Positions 24,061 through 35,354 of a stretch of DNA of 60,000 nt are shown piece after piece. The translations under genes and the position numbers were made by a program. Where the stretch lies: positions 3,505,224 through 3,565,223 of the forward strand of contig CM055103.1 in NCBI GenBank assembly GCA_029204225.1, read 5' to 3'. Each line of letters opens with the position of its first letter. The first letter of the stretch is position 1. The notes below the pieces were generated by a model, which was not told the origin of the DNA, did not search any database, and saw nothing but the letters and a program-made list of their open reading frames with translations. Source of the DNA: Diphasiastrum complanatum (Eukaryota > Streptophyta > Lycopodiopsida > Lycopodiales > Lycopodiaceae).

Positions 24061-24429
24061 AAGAGTGATTTTGCTTGATTTGAGTGGATTTGCTTGTTTG
24101 AAATCTAATTTGATTGTTAAATAGGGAAAGCTATTCAGATCACCGAACTTAAGATCCATTTGGATCTGAGACATCAGTAAAAACAACAAAAATTGGTCAA
24201 ATCTGCCAGATTTTGGTCAAAAGGAGGCAAAAATCGTCATGAGAGCTGATAACTTTTTTCTCTCTTTCACGAAACCTTCACTGAGTTGCAGACACCTTTG
24301 GTTTTGATCACAAACCTTCAGTTTGAAGGGCAAAGATTAATTCCCAGCAGGTTTTCAAAAACATCAAAAAAACCGTCAAAAAACACCGAAAAATCACCAA
24401 AACCCTAAAAATACAAAAAAAGAACCTTC
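24061..24429 (+). repeat. G1 leader fragment
   Basis: Inverted match of about 12230-12560 and 48334-48700 (GATTTTGGTCAAAAGGAGG). It is fused to gypsy pol on the left and cut by LTR2 on the right after CCTTC. Confidence 0.8.
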
Positions 24430-25529
24430 TGTTGGATTTACTCCGTCTACTCTCCTAAATACCATTTTTAATCTGCCTCCATTCTTGCTGCATACTAACG
24501 TTGTCACGCAGCCTGCATATTTACACGCAAATTCGCACAGACGAATAAAGGGCAAAAGAATCACGAACATTATGTTTTTACACAGGTTATGGTGACAGAC
24601 GAAAAGATGACACTATCTTATAGAATGCTGAAGGTGCCCTAAAAGCTATGGCACCCTGTAAATCTTATCCTAGGGCCATTTGTAAGAGTGACCCACTTTT
24701 CGCATCATCACCAACGTTCACTTTAGCACTGGCTGACGTCGCACCCTTTTTATGCTCACTCCATGCAGTTGCACTAACAGATTGGACAACGATTGCAGCC
24801 ACCCACGATCTCCTACATACAGCACATCCACTCTATACTTTCACATCTGCACACCTGTAATAATATATATATATATATATATATATTGGATACCATTCGT
24901 GTATTCAAGACAGAGAGAGTTAGATGAGAAGCGAGATAAGAAGAGACTAACTGAAGAGGTTTCACTCTTCATTATAGACAAAATAAGCTTCGTGGAGCAC
25001 GCGATTTCGTCTGCTATTGTATTGTGCTCTGCCGCATTATTAACTTCTATACATGATATACTTAATCTGATATAGCTCTTTGTTCTCCATTCAAATCTGT
25101 GTTAATATTGCTATGCTTGTTCTTCATTTTGTCTGATCTTTCTAGTTACTCATTCTAGTAATAGACGATCAACTTTTAGTCTCGTCTTTTGTGAATAATT
25201 TGCGACTAATTATCAGTCGAGCATTGTCTAGCTCTTTGTGAATCATTCGCGATAGATAATTTGTCTTGCAATTCGTGACAAATTATTCATGTAGCGCTTC
25301 ATCCACTAAATGTTTGGCTATGTACTCTAGAATGACTGTGATTTCTATCACTAAAGTTCTCTTCATTCTGATAGGCATAGTCATGCTTACAGAGAGAGTC
25401 AAATAATTCATTCCGCTGTGCACAATCATTTTCTGTTCGAGTTCGCTTCTCGTTCGTTCTTGTTCGAGTTCATTTCTCGTTCGTGTTCGTCATTTATTCT
25501 TCCATCATCTCTCTCTCTCTCTCCCAACA
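24430..25529 (+). repeat. Copia LTR2, 5' LTR, first copy
   Basis: A 1100-bp LTR from TGTTGGATTT to CTCCCAACA, with perfectly inverse ends (TGTTGG/CCAACA). It has a (TA)n run at 24861-24886 and (TC)n at 25507-25524. The undisturbed target of LTR3 (ATCCA) is at 24827-24831. The inverted copy at 46379-48333 carries that insertion, and a 3' part is at 40520-40921. Confidence 0.9.
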
Positions 25530-25541
25530 TGGTATCAGAGC
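25530..25541 (+). promoter_or_regulatory. LTR2 copia primer-binding site
   Basis: TGGTATCAGAGC directly after the LTR, the initiator-Met tRNA type. It sets the plus orientation and leads into gag 140 bases downstream. Confidence 0.93.
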
Positions 25542-25680
25542 TATTTTCATAGCTTGATAAGCTTCCACAGTACAAGACTCTACTAGGCGATAGAGTAATT
25601 GTTTTCTTGTTCTGTAAATATCAAATTTTCATGCTTAAGTCACTGATAGTTTCTCCTATCACTTAGACTAATTCTTTCAC

Positions 25681-26568
25681 ATGGATTCCCAAGGGAAAGC
25701 CAGTCCTATCACGGACAAGCTTGATGGATCCAATTACCATTTGTGGAAATTTAAGATGAAAACTTTACTAATGGCAAAAGAATTGTTCGACGTTGTTACA
25801 TGTGTAGAAGGGAAACCCGGAGCGGACGATGCGGCAATCGCCAGATGGAAGCTGAAAGATGAAAAGGCTTTCGCGCTGATCATCCTCAACATCACGGATA
25901 CCCAGATCGGCCATGTATCCGAGGCTCAGACATCAAAATAAGTCTGGGACATCTTGAGCACACTATACTAAGTGCGAGATATAGCTTCTAAGCTACATCT
26001 CAGGAAGTCAAGATGATGAATGGTGATTCTCTGCAGAATTACATTAATCAATTCAAGAACTTGCTAAGACAAATGGCCACTGTCGGATCTGTCATAGACG
26101 ATCAAGATGCAGTGATGCAACTGCTTACAAGCTTGCCAAGTTCTTACGACAGCTGGGTGATGATCATCATGACTCATCCAGAATTAACTCTTTCAAGAGT
26201 CATTACTATGTTGTTGCAGGAAGACACGCGAAGGAACGAAACCTCGAGTTCCTCACTTGATTCTCACGCCTTGTACACCAACAAGAGCATGACAAAGCAG
26301 AAGAAAAAAGGCTCAAAGCAATAAAAGCCAGACCAGAAACCAGCTCAACACAAGGAACAGTTGAATCCGCAGACAAAGAAGAAACTGTTCTGTAGATAGT
26401 GCAAATGAAACAACCACGAAATTCAAGACTGTCGAATACTCCAAGCGAAGAACAATAACAAGGGACATTCAAATCAAGTGGCAAATACAGCTGCAGAAAC
26501 TCCACAGCCTATTCAAGAAGCAGATCATGATGCCTTCATGACCAACCATCAAGAAGCATCTGGGGACA
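25681..26568 (+). pseudogene. Copia gag of LTR2 element, degraded
   Basis: It starts MDSQGKASPITDKLDGSNYH and shows W-K-F-K-M and a UBN2-like region (LQNYINQFKNLLRQMA, LLTSLPSSYDSW). Damage includes TAA at about 25939 and 25969, a frameshift between 25985 and 26013, another stop after 26324, and two stops within the zinc knuckle (C-R-stop-C-K-stop-NNHEIQDC). Gag is cut at 26568 by the 5' LTR of G3; no protease, integrase or RT follows. A sister copy starts at 41073. Confidence 0.85.
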
Positions 26569-27724
26569 TGTTGGCTGATTCTGACGAATCTCCAAGATAC
26601 TCGGACAAAGCAACTCAAGAGCACCTCTCACCTTAGACCGAGGAGGTCTCTGAGAAGACGAGACTAATGAAGACTGAGAGCTGAGAAATACTAGCTAGGA
26701 AAAACAAGTAACAACTGTGTAAGCCTCATGGTGAATCCCGGAAGATGGAATGACCATGTAGGAACTAGTATTTCTAAGCAAATGCAATAAATGCAAGTAG
26801 ACCCCTCTTAAAGAAAGTAGAGTGAGCCACCTTTTGATGGTGACCTCTAGTGGAGAGCAATATTCCACTTGTGATTTGTGAAATGTGGAAATTCCACTAG
26901 GATGCCACCTAAGGAGCTCTCTTGCTTACTTAAGAGACTCGCTCTTTGTGAAGAGAAGCTTTTTGCATTGTATCTACTCCATGCTTAATAAGAAGATTTT
27001 CCATGAGTTTGATGCTACACTAAGCTCCTTGATCATGATGGTTTTCTTGAGTGATGCCCCTATGATCATGCCCTTCCATTCATATTGTGTGTGGTTGTGG
27101 ATTTAGAGTGGATTACTTTTCTTGCTTTCCTAGTTGTGGATTAGCTTTCTTGTTTTCTTGTGGATTAATGTAGAAGCCAACATTCAAGTAAACTAAATAG
27201 GCTGGATTTGTGGTGTGATTCTTGCATATCTCTGTACGATCCAGTTCTTGATGTTCTTGGGATGTCCAAGAATCAAAAGGCTGGCTGGTTTCTTGATTCT
27301 TGGACTTCCAACATGCTGTAGATTAGTTTCTTGTTTCTTGTTTTGTCAATTTATGCAAGGTAGCTCAGTTTTAATGTAGTGTAGGCTCTGATTTCAGTCC
27401 GTTTTAAGTGTAGGTAGCTGTAGAATCTGTAGAACATTCATTGGTTTGGATGTTGATCTGTGAATGAGCATTCTTGGCTTGCATCCATGTAGAATGTAAG
27501 TGCATTCAAGAGCAACGTCCCTTAGTTGTCCTATGATAGGCAGGACATAAAGAAAATATAAAACGACACTCTGTCCCTTCTGTCTGGATTAGCATTGTTA
27601 AATCAAGAAGACATCTAACGAATGCCTTTAAGCCTGGTAACAAGCAGAAACGGTTTTGAAGAAGTAGAAAGAATCAGAGAAATGAGTAAACAACAGGTCC
27701 TCTAGAGCAGAGGATCTGTCAACA
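26569..27724 (+). repeat. G3 5' LTR
   Basis: A 1156-bp LTR from TGTTGGCTGATTC to CTGTCAACA. Its first 325 bases closely match 32195-32520. ORFs inside it (e.g. 26885-27106) carry no recognisable domain. Confidence 0.85.
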
Positions 27725-27726
27725 TT

Positions 27727-27744
27727 TGACATCGTTACCCATTG
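27727..27744 (+). promoter_or_regulatory. G3 primer-binding site, diverged
   Basis: TGACATCGTTACCC two bases after the LTR resembles TGGCGCCGTTGCC with G/C-to-A/T changes. It is placed correctly but is probably no longer efficient. Confidence 0.6.
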
Positions 27745-27974
27745 AACTCCAACACCTTCTACATCAGCATCCCGCAACCTTATCCACGCTCCGATCCCTG
27801 CAACAACATTCCAATTCTTTAAACAAATCCGAATTTCTTCACACTGACCAGAGCCACATCATTGGCTCCATCATTCCCAAATCCACGAGTTGCTAGCCTC
27901 GCCAATCACTTGTCAACAAACACGCTCATAGACCTAAATTCGATTCTATTCAAGCTCACGCTCTTCCCGTTCCG

Positions 27975-28640
27975 CACGCTGAAATCTCAACCAGAGCCCA
28001 AGCTTCGAATGTCAACCGGAGCTCTAGCTCACAGTTCAATCGGAGCTCACGCTTCAAATCTCAACTGGAGCTCTCTATAAAATCTCAACCGGAGGCCTTT
28101 GTCAATTCTCAACCGGAGCTCCTTGTGAAATCTCAACCAAAGCACCAGCTTCAGATCTCATCCAGAGACCTCAATAAACTCTCAACCGGAGGCCCAACTT
28201 AAATCTCGACCGAAGTGCTCGCTGGAATCTCAACCGAAGTGTTCGCTGAGATCTCGACCAAAGCACTCGCTGAAATCTCGGCCGAAGTGCTTGCTGAAAT
28301 CTCGATCGAAGCGCTCGCTGAAATCTTGACTGAAGTGGCCGTTCAGATCTCGACCGGAGCCGAAGTGATCTCGATCGGAGCAATCTCAACCGAAGTGCTC
28401 CCTGAGATCTCGATCGAAGTATCGCTGGAGTCTCGACCAAAGTGCTCCTTGAGGTCTCGACCGTAGTGCTTTCTGCGATATCGACCGAAGTACCGCTGAA
28501 GTCTCGACCGAAGTGCTCGTTCAGATCTTGATCAAAGTCAAAGTGATCTCGACCAGAGCCGAAGTGCCTGTTCAAATCTCAACCGGAGCCGAAGGCAACA
28601 ATCAAATCTGGACCGGAGCTATTAACACCCAATCTCGACC
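27975..28640 (+). repeat. 24-bp minisatellite in G3 leader
   Basis: About two dozen diverged units on the theme ATCTCGACCGAAGTGCTCGCTG, with a CTCAACCGGAG variant in the first third. Because the unit is 24 bp (eight codons), open frames arise on both strands: EISTEVLA-like on plus (28215-28466) and RSRFQRAL-like on minus (28171-28575). These look like products of the repeat and not genes. The array lies between primer site and gag. Confidence 0.88.
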
Positions 28641-28908
28641 GGATCATAACTTTTGATCAACACCTCTGATTGCCATTTCGACCAAACCACCATCTTTTCA
28701 ACACCTTCGAGATTGAAAAAAAAAAGGGGGGCATGAATACCAAAAAATTTTCAAAAAACAACACTCATACCAATAGAAAGCCCTTTTTATATTGAGTCTC
28801 CACCTTCACTTCCTTCAACACCCTAAAACACCAAAAAATCTGAAAAATCGAAAACACCAAAAGCCCTATAAAATCCAAAAACACCAGCAACTCATACCCC
28901 AGTACCCA

Positions 28909-30285
28909 ATGGACCAATAAAACGATCCTCAAGTCCCAGATGATTATCCATATGAGATCAGGTCCCCTGAAGCTGAACAGTTCAGACGTCATAGGTTCTA
29001 CCGAATGAGAGCCGAACTCCAAGAGCCATCCACAAACCCATTCAATGGACAAGGACCTAATAGAGCCGAGTCTTCACGCGCACGACCCCATTATTATGGT
29101 GCTGACCCCTCACAGGCCAGAACCAACCTTAATGGAGTCCCTGCTACCCACAGAGCTCATCTTGAAAGACATACACCCAAGCTAGATCTACCAAAGTTTG
29201 ATGGTAATTCAGACCCACAAAGATTTTTGCAAATCTTTGAAAATGCATGTGATGTATATGGCAAGACATCACCAGACGCCATGATTCAACTCTTCTCGAT
29301 GACCATGATCGATCGAGCACGAGAATGGTTTTTTAACCTTGATCGTGAAGATAAACGTGACTGGTCACTCTTGAAGGAGGCCTTTATCAAATGCTTCAAG
29401 CCATTTTGCTTGATAGAAAGCCCTTTTGTCAAGCTAAGTAATATCAAAATGACAAAAGACGAACGAGTACGAGACTATATTGAGCATTTCAAACGTCTCA
29501 AAAGTCAAGTACAAGAACAGCCCTCTGAATAGATGCTCATCATCTGGTTCTTCATTGGCCTTCCAAGATGGATTAGACGCGAGCTTAAATCCAATGATGA
29601 ATATATGAGCCTAAAGTTAACTATGTCTGATGCCATCAAAGAAGAAGACGAAGGATCAGATGTTGACGAATCTAGAGAAAGAAGAGCACCACATGATCTT
29701 GTCCATGAGTCAAAGCCGATCGAGGACACCCGAGATCAGCTTTGGAAATCCCAGTTGGAGTTGCTTAATAAGCAACATCAACTACAGATGGAGAAACTCA
29801 CCAATGAGTTTCAAACTACCTTGAAATCTATCCAAAGTAGTATGCCTAATCAGCCAAACTGTGCACAGGTACCTTATAGATGAAAAACAATATGGTGCCC
29901 ACACTGTCGGGCTACGCATCTTGTTGATGCTTGTCCTTCCTATCAACCTATCCAAGCACATACAGTTCAACAATATAAAGAACACCCATCACAATCTGGA
30001 ATTGCCTGGCCTTATCATGAATATCCACCAGCAACTCCAGAACCATTAGCCATACACGATGGCTACGTCATTATACAAGGGCCACTGCACACCAGATGTT
30101 TCATCTGTGGTGAAATCGGCCCCTTCATGGTTGATTGTCCAGTCAAGGCCAAGTACCATCCTGAGTGTCCCGACTGAATAAGAAAACGATTTTCAATGTG
30201 CCAATACACAATACATCTAGGATTCGGAAATCCATTTAGAGATTCGGTTCTAAATCTCTTGTTCAAAGAGGTCCTCAAGACATAG
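28909..30285 (+). pseudogene. G3 gag
   Basis: One frame runs from ATG 28909 to TAG near 30283, interrupted only by TAA (28918), TAG (29530), TGA (29881) and TGA (30175). It has the core Retrotrans_gag domain (LDLPKFDGNSDPQRFLQIF, REWFFNLDREDK, EAFIKCFKPF; about 29170-29420), then GLPRWIRRELKSNDEY and a Gln-rich coiled-coil (LELLNKQHQLQMEKL). Two zinc knuckles follow at about 29895-29940 (WCPHCRATHLVDAC) and 30095-30140 (CFICGEIGPFMVDC, with Pro in place of the His ligand). All four stops are one transition from a sense codon, as expected from decay of methylated DNA. No frameshift was seen. Gag would form the particle for a pol-less element. Confidence 0.85.
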
Positions 30286-30856
30286 TACCTCACTCATACC
30301 TGCATCTCACGCTATATCTTACAACATCTGTTATCCATGATGATAGATTTTAGTGTCACCAACCCTGTCTTGTTTTGACAAGGGCCTATTAGAGTAAGTT
30401 ACAAAACACCTAAAATATTGCAACTCTCAAGGTACATTATCAATGTTGATGAATGCAAGTTTTGTTTGACAAGTGCTATATAGTTCTCACTATCTGTAAC
30501 GTTTGTTATTTCTTTGTTTCTCTTCACCTATTTTGTGTGACTGATTTTTGCATCTCCAGAACACATTTTCATTCATCTATTCATCTTCAGATTACCATGT
30601 ACAGCAGTTTCAAATTTTTGAGAAATATGAGAAATCCATGACAAGTTAGAGTTGATTCCTGCACCTCATTGCCATATTATTCTTTGAGTCAACTACAGCA
30701 AGATCAAAACAAATTTAGTTAAAATTTGTTCAATCTTTAGTCCAGTCGCATGTTCAATGAGTTTCAACTACGTGTTCCACACATCGATCCAATCTTGAGC
30801 ATGAACAGTCACCAGCAACAACATCCCCACCAACAGATTCTGGGAGGGGGGAGAGA
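30286..30856 (+). other. G3 spacer between gag and second ORF
   Basis: Non-coding or heavily decayed; no domain seen. Confidence 0.5.
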
Positions 30857-31468
30857 GTGGATCTGTTTGGATCCATTGGAGCAATTACGCTGCCTACAAC
30901 AACGTCAGCAAGATCGACAACCAAGGTCACAAACCCAAAGTCGACAATGACAAGGCTAAAAAGACAGATGGGCAATCCAAAGCGACTCGATCAGAAGGAG
31001 TACCCCAGTCACGACAAAGATCCTTCAGAAAGGGAAACACAAGCATTGGAAAATCAGTCTCCTTCTTCAACCAACCTCTTGCCATACTTCTGCGCTCATT
31101 CTCATGTCTATCGTCCACACCATCTACCGTTGTCACCACCACCCTCCCTTCCATCTGTTTGTTTATCATCAGTTTACTGTTCTTCTGAGAAATTTCCAGT
31201 TTTTGATAGTCTTACTGAAGCAGCTGATAGATCGTTGCAAGTGTCTTGTGGAGACCAACTACCACCTATATTGGATGATCAGCCAAAACGAAGATCTAAG
31301 AAGCAAGTGAAGTAGCTAGAAGAAATAAAAAGAAAGATCCAGGAAGTTGAGGAGGAAAGGACAAAACTTAAACAACTGATGAGTCAGATCGATCTTGATC
31401 AAAAGAAACTCTCTGGAGTAATGATAGTTGAATTCTCTCTTATGAAGCCCAAAGAGATCCAAAAGTAA
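30857..31468 (+). CDS. G3 second ORF, Pro/Ser-rich plus coiled coil, function unknown
   Basis: It is open from MDLFGSIGAITLP to TAG at 31313-31315, then continues in the same frame to about 31468. I do not recognise a family. The first part is basic and Ser/Pro-rich (LPLSPPPSLPSV). The second is strongly helical and charged (IKRKIQEVEEERTKLKQLM), a likely coiled coil. It lies where pol would be in an autonomous gypsy element. After 31468 the frame decays; short pieces to 32190 (e.g. RTTKTPRGKWR) may be its continuation. It might be an extra structural protein or a remnant of captured sequence. Confidence 0.45.
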
Positions 31469-32180
31469 CGGATCAAAAGAAAGAGCTACAGCAAATGAAA
31501 GATGAAGACATCCGTGAACCTGCAAATAAAGCAAGCTCCTCACCCAGCAAGTGGTGGTCGAAGTTCGACATTGCAAGGGTCCAAGACTACAACCATAGAA
31601 CTATCAGTTCCTTCACCCTACTACCAAGTCTACATCATGTTTCCTTACCGTTAACAAATCGTCCATCCAAAACTGTTTCTACCACCAAACTTTTAATGAT
31701 GAGTCCATCCCCTTGAGACTGATAACCAAAGTTTGTGCAACCTGCAGATCAAAGGTTTTCCTTGAGACTGGGACTTCAACTAAGAGAAGAACCACAAAAA
31801 CACCCAGAGGTAAATGGAGGATACAGACCTCCCAGAAGAAACCAAAGGTGGAATCTGCCAAGAAACCAAAGATGAAACCGTCAATGGCAGATACAAGTGA
31901 CTAAACAAAGAGACATGAGGAAAGCACTCGAGCATGCAAGTTATGAAGTTGCTGGGAGCTCTCCAATTTTGAGAATGTCAACCACCTATAGCATTAAGAC
32001 ATTCTAACTCAATCGTGGCAATTCATGAAAGACAGTTTTTGTGATAAAGACTGGCGACAATAAGCACTTGATTTTATGTAAGCGACTAGGATCTACGCTT
32101 TTCTAAGTGACAATCGAAGATGCCAATACAAAGCAGAGCGACATCGTCCAATATGAGTTGCAGTAGGTCCTGCAACACAT

Positions 32181-32194
32181 TAGGGGTGGGATAA
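32181..32194 (+). other. G3 polypurine tract
   Basis: TAGGGGTGGGATAA directly before TGTTGGTTGATTC of the 3' LTR. Confidence 0.85.
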
Positions 32195-32520
32195 TGTTGG
32201 TTGATTCTAACGAATCCCCAAGATACTCGGACAAAGCAACTCAAGAGCACCTCTCGCCTTAGATCGAGGAGGTCTCTGAGAAGACGAGACTAATGAAGAC
32301 TGAGAGCCGAGTATGAGAGCCAAGAAATACTAGCTAGGAAAAGCAAGTAAGAATTGTGTAAGCCTCATGGTGAATCCCGGAAGATGGAATGACCATGTAG
32401 GAACTAGTATTTCTAAGCAAATGCAATAAATGCAAGTAGACCCCTCTTAAAGAAGTAGAGTGAGCCACCTTTTGATGGTGACCTCTAGTGGAGAGCAATA
32501 TTCCACTTGTAATTTGTGAA
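32195..32520 (+). repeat. G3 3' LTR, truncated
   Basis: It matches the first 325 bases of the 5' LTR with few changes and ends abruptly in TTTGTGAA, where minus-strand copia sequence starts. Confidence 0.88.
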
Positions 32521-33650
32521 CACCTTCAATTTCATTAAATGAAGGTTAGCAAATAAAATGCTTTACTAATAGACATTACCTTCATTGGCCCACATAGGTT
32601 AGAGCGTATCAACTCAAGCACTCGTTTTGCCCTTGTTGCTCCTTCTTTGTTGAACTTCTTCCTGTGTAACTTGCTTAGCACGCACTCCTTGCAAATGGAC
32701 TCTTTCTTGTCATCCAAACTAGGTAGACATGTTACCATCTTGAGCTTACGAAGTAGCCTCAAGCTTTTGAAGTTCAAATGTCCCATGTGCCTATGCCATA
32801 AATCACTTTGTGATATAGATGTAGATGCTAACACATTGCATTTCGTAACAACAGCATTTAACTTGTACAAACCACAAGTTTTCTCCCTAAAGCCATCAGC
32901 AATCACCTTGAAACCCCGTCTCACATCCTTGATCTGGCATTTCTTGTCGTTGAACTCCACCTTCAACTTATGATCTGTCATTGTACCAACAGATAAAAGA
33001 CTCTTCTGAAGGCTTCGTTATCGCTTGAAATTCTCTTCTTCGACAAAATTGGTCAACTCCTTCACTTTGACCCTCTTAATATCCGCCTTTTTTTTGCGAC
33101 AATCTCTTGCCCAATGTCCAGGCTTTTGGCAATAGAAACAGTTGCCTTTCTTCTTCTTGCCTGATGTGGATCCTTGATTGTCATTCTCCACATTCGACTT
33201 CTTGGATTGCTTCTTGTATTTATGCTTCCCTTTGGCTAGCATTGCTTGATCTTCCAATGTGGGAAGTCAAGTTTTTACCACTTCACGCCTTTGTTCCTCC
33301 TGTAGGATGATGCCATGAAGATTTTCAAATGTTGGTAGTCTCTCCCTTGAAGCAATGCCACTTGCAAACATTTGGAAATTTTTGGGTAGGCCATTTATAG
33401 CTGTGTGAACCAGCCCAACATCTCTTATTGGCTCTCCAATAGCTATCAACTGGTCTCGTAACTCCTTTATTCGTGTGAAATAGGACCCTATGCCCTCATT
33501 CTCCTCCATGCGAACACTTATGAGTTTGGTCCTCAAAAACATTATTCAAGAGGGGTTCGCCATTTGAAATTATGTTTTGAGTGCATCCCAAGCGCCTCTT
33601 GCTAACACAGCTTCACTTATGTGGGCAATAACATGATCCTTCACAAGCTT
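32521..33650 (-). pseudogene. Copia C5 gag to pre-integrase fragment
   Basis: Minus-strand order: gag UBN2-like (SYFTRIKELRDQLIAIGEP, 33267-33542), a zinc knuckle CFYCQKPGHWARDC (33018-33257), then the GAG-pre-integrase and HHCC region (LWHRHMGHLNFKSLRLL, CKECVLSKLHRKKF; 32535-32981). The protease segment with its DSG motif is missing: VEEENF runs almost directly into SLLSVGTMTDHKL near 33005. The fragment ends inside integrase at 32521 and inside gag at 33650. Confidence 0.85.
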
Positions 33651-35251
33651 CTCAAAGAGGATGAAGTAGTTCTACCACCACAGGAAGATTATCATGATGA
33701 TGATGAGGGACATGGTACTTCTCTTACCATAGAGACGAGATGGAGAGTAAGAAACAAATCTATTGGATCGGAAAAGACTAAGGTAGCAGGTGATAAAAGG
33801 AAGGAGCAAGATGAAACATGGGATTCCTATTCACCTCGTAGCGGATCACTTTAACATAAGTTACCCAAATGGTATACTAAACTCATGAGTGACAAGGAAG
33901 GGGAAATTGCCGATCCTAGCAAGGAGGGAGAGTTGCGGCATTCCACATGAGAGAGGAAGGAACCTCACAAGTTTCAGGTAAATCTTGCACTCATGAGTGA
34001 CATTATTTCATCTACTGAACCCTCTCGCTTTGAGGAGGCCAAAAATCAGGAGATATGGCAAAAAGCAATGCAGGAGGAGATTGATTCCATCAAACACCAT
34101 GGCACATGGGAGATAGTGGATCTTCCAAAGGGCAAAAGACCCATTGGCAACAAATGGGTATACAAGACAAAGTACAATGCCGATGGAACTATTGCAAAAC
34201 ACAAAGCAAGGCTTGTAGTGAAGGGCTATGTGCAAAGTAAGGGCATTGACTATGAAGAGACCTTCGCTCCTATGGCCAAGTGGAATACACTTCGCATGGG
34301 GATTGCTTTGGCGGCACTATTTGGATGGAATCTACATCAGATGGACGTAAAGTCCACATTCCTAAGTGGTAAACTTGAAGAAGAAGTGTACATGGAGCAA
34401 CCTAGTGTCTTTGTGACACATGGCATGGAAGACAAAGTGTGCAAGCTGAAAAAAGCCTTGTACGGATTGAAACAAACACCACGTGCTTGGTATGGCCACT
34501 TTGATGAGAATCTCCTTTCTAGAGGTTTGATACGCACTTCTTCAGATTTCAATCTTTACTACTTTGATCGTGACTCTAGTATCACACTGATTGTGCTGTA
34601 CGTAGATGACCTCATAATCACAGAAAATGATGATGAGTTGATTGGTGCAATCAAGAAAGACTTATCCTCTAGTTTTGATATGACTGATCTTGGCTTGATG
34701 CACTACTATTTGGGAGTGGAAGTATGGCAAGGTTGCAATAGCATCACACTAACAAAGACAAAGTACGTGAATGAGAGTTTAAAGTGTTTCAAAATGTGCG
34801 ACAACAAGCCAGTATCCACACCTATGGAGGTTGGTAAGAAACTATCTAATCAAGATGAGAGTGTACTAGTTGATGCCAGTTTATTTCGTCAATAGTTGGT
34901 TCGTTGATTTATCTCACAACTACTCGTCCTGACATAAGTTATGTTGTAAGCATTGTAAGTTAATTCATGTCTACTCCTAGAGAGATTCATTGGAAAGCAG
35001 TGAAGAGAATTCTTCGTTATGTGAAGGGCACGATAACCCATGGATTGTTATATGAGAGGCAGCATACTTTACCAGTTTTACAGGGCTTTGTTGATTTAGA
35101 TTGGGCAGGCTGTATTGATGACATGAGATCTACCACAGGTTATATATTTCATGTTGGTAATGGTGTATTTTCTTGGTCAAGTAAGAAACAAGACATAGTT
35201 GCTCTTTCTCCTATAGAAGCAAAATACAAAGCACTATGTTCAGCTACGCAG
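33651..35251 (+). pseudogene. Copia C4 RT and RNase H
   Basis: A plus-strand pol fragment. It begins with an acidic linker (YHDDDEGHG), then RT is open for 300 aa (33993-34895): WEIVDLPKGKRPIGNKWVY, HKARLVVKGY, HQMDVKSTFLSG and YVDDLIIT. A frameshift and stops follow near 34895, then RNase H (34967-35278 frame): HWKAVKRILRYVKGT, DLDWAGCIDD, SKKQDIVALSPIEAKY. It is cut at about 35251 by a G1 LTR end, so the last RNase H residues and the 3' LTR are gone. It lies back to back with C5 and could be the other half of the same element family. Confidence 0.88.
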
Positions 35252-35354
35252 AACTCATGGGAACGAATCTACGCGTGACAACTAAGTTCGTCTCTTTGAT
35301 GCTAGATTATCTCGATCTTGATTTGAGGTTAGGCAAGGAAAGAATCCCACTACA
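35252..35354 (+). repeat. End of G1-family LTR (copy R4)
   Basis: The last 100 or so bases of the LTR, ending CCCACTACA, matching 20757-20858. Confidence 0.85.

Larger units (their letters stand above)
26569..32520 (+). mobile_element. Gypsy-like element G3 without pol
   Basis: A 5' LTR (26569-27724), diverged primer site, long leader with a minisatellite, gag, a second ORF region, polypurine tract and 3' LTR (32195, truncated at 32520). The internal region is about 4.5 kb. No protease DSG, RT YxDD, RNase H or integrase motif was found in any frame of it. The double zinc knuckle in gag ties it to the gypsy lineage of G1. It is best described as a non-autonomous (LARD-like) element that would need enzymes from a relative. 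It interrupts the copia gag at 26568; the right target duplication was lost with the end of the 3' LTR. Confidence 0.85.

Noticed and set aside
25507-25524. (TC)n runs as functional promoter elements
   Set aside because: They recur at the ends of LTR2 and L1 copies and may be part of the 5' untranslated region, but simple repeats alone give no support for a function.
28171-28575. Arg/Ser-rich 134-aa ORF on the minus strand
   Set aside because: It is the antisense reading of the 24-bp minisatellite, whose period is divisible by three. No start context or other support.
28000-28640. CRISPR-like array
   Set aside because: Units are adjacent and diverged with no unique spacers, and the genome is a plant.
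30857-31315. Homology of the G3 second ORF to envelope proteins
   Set aside because: No signal peptide or membrane segment can be seen; composition is basic and Pro/Ser-rich followed by a coiled coil.
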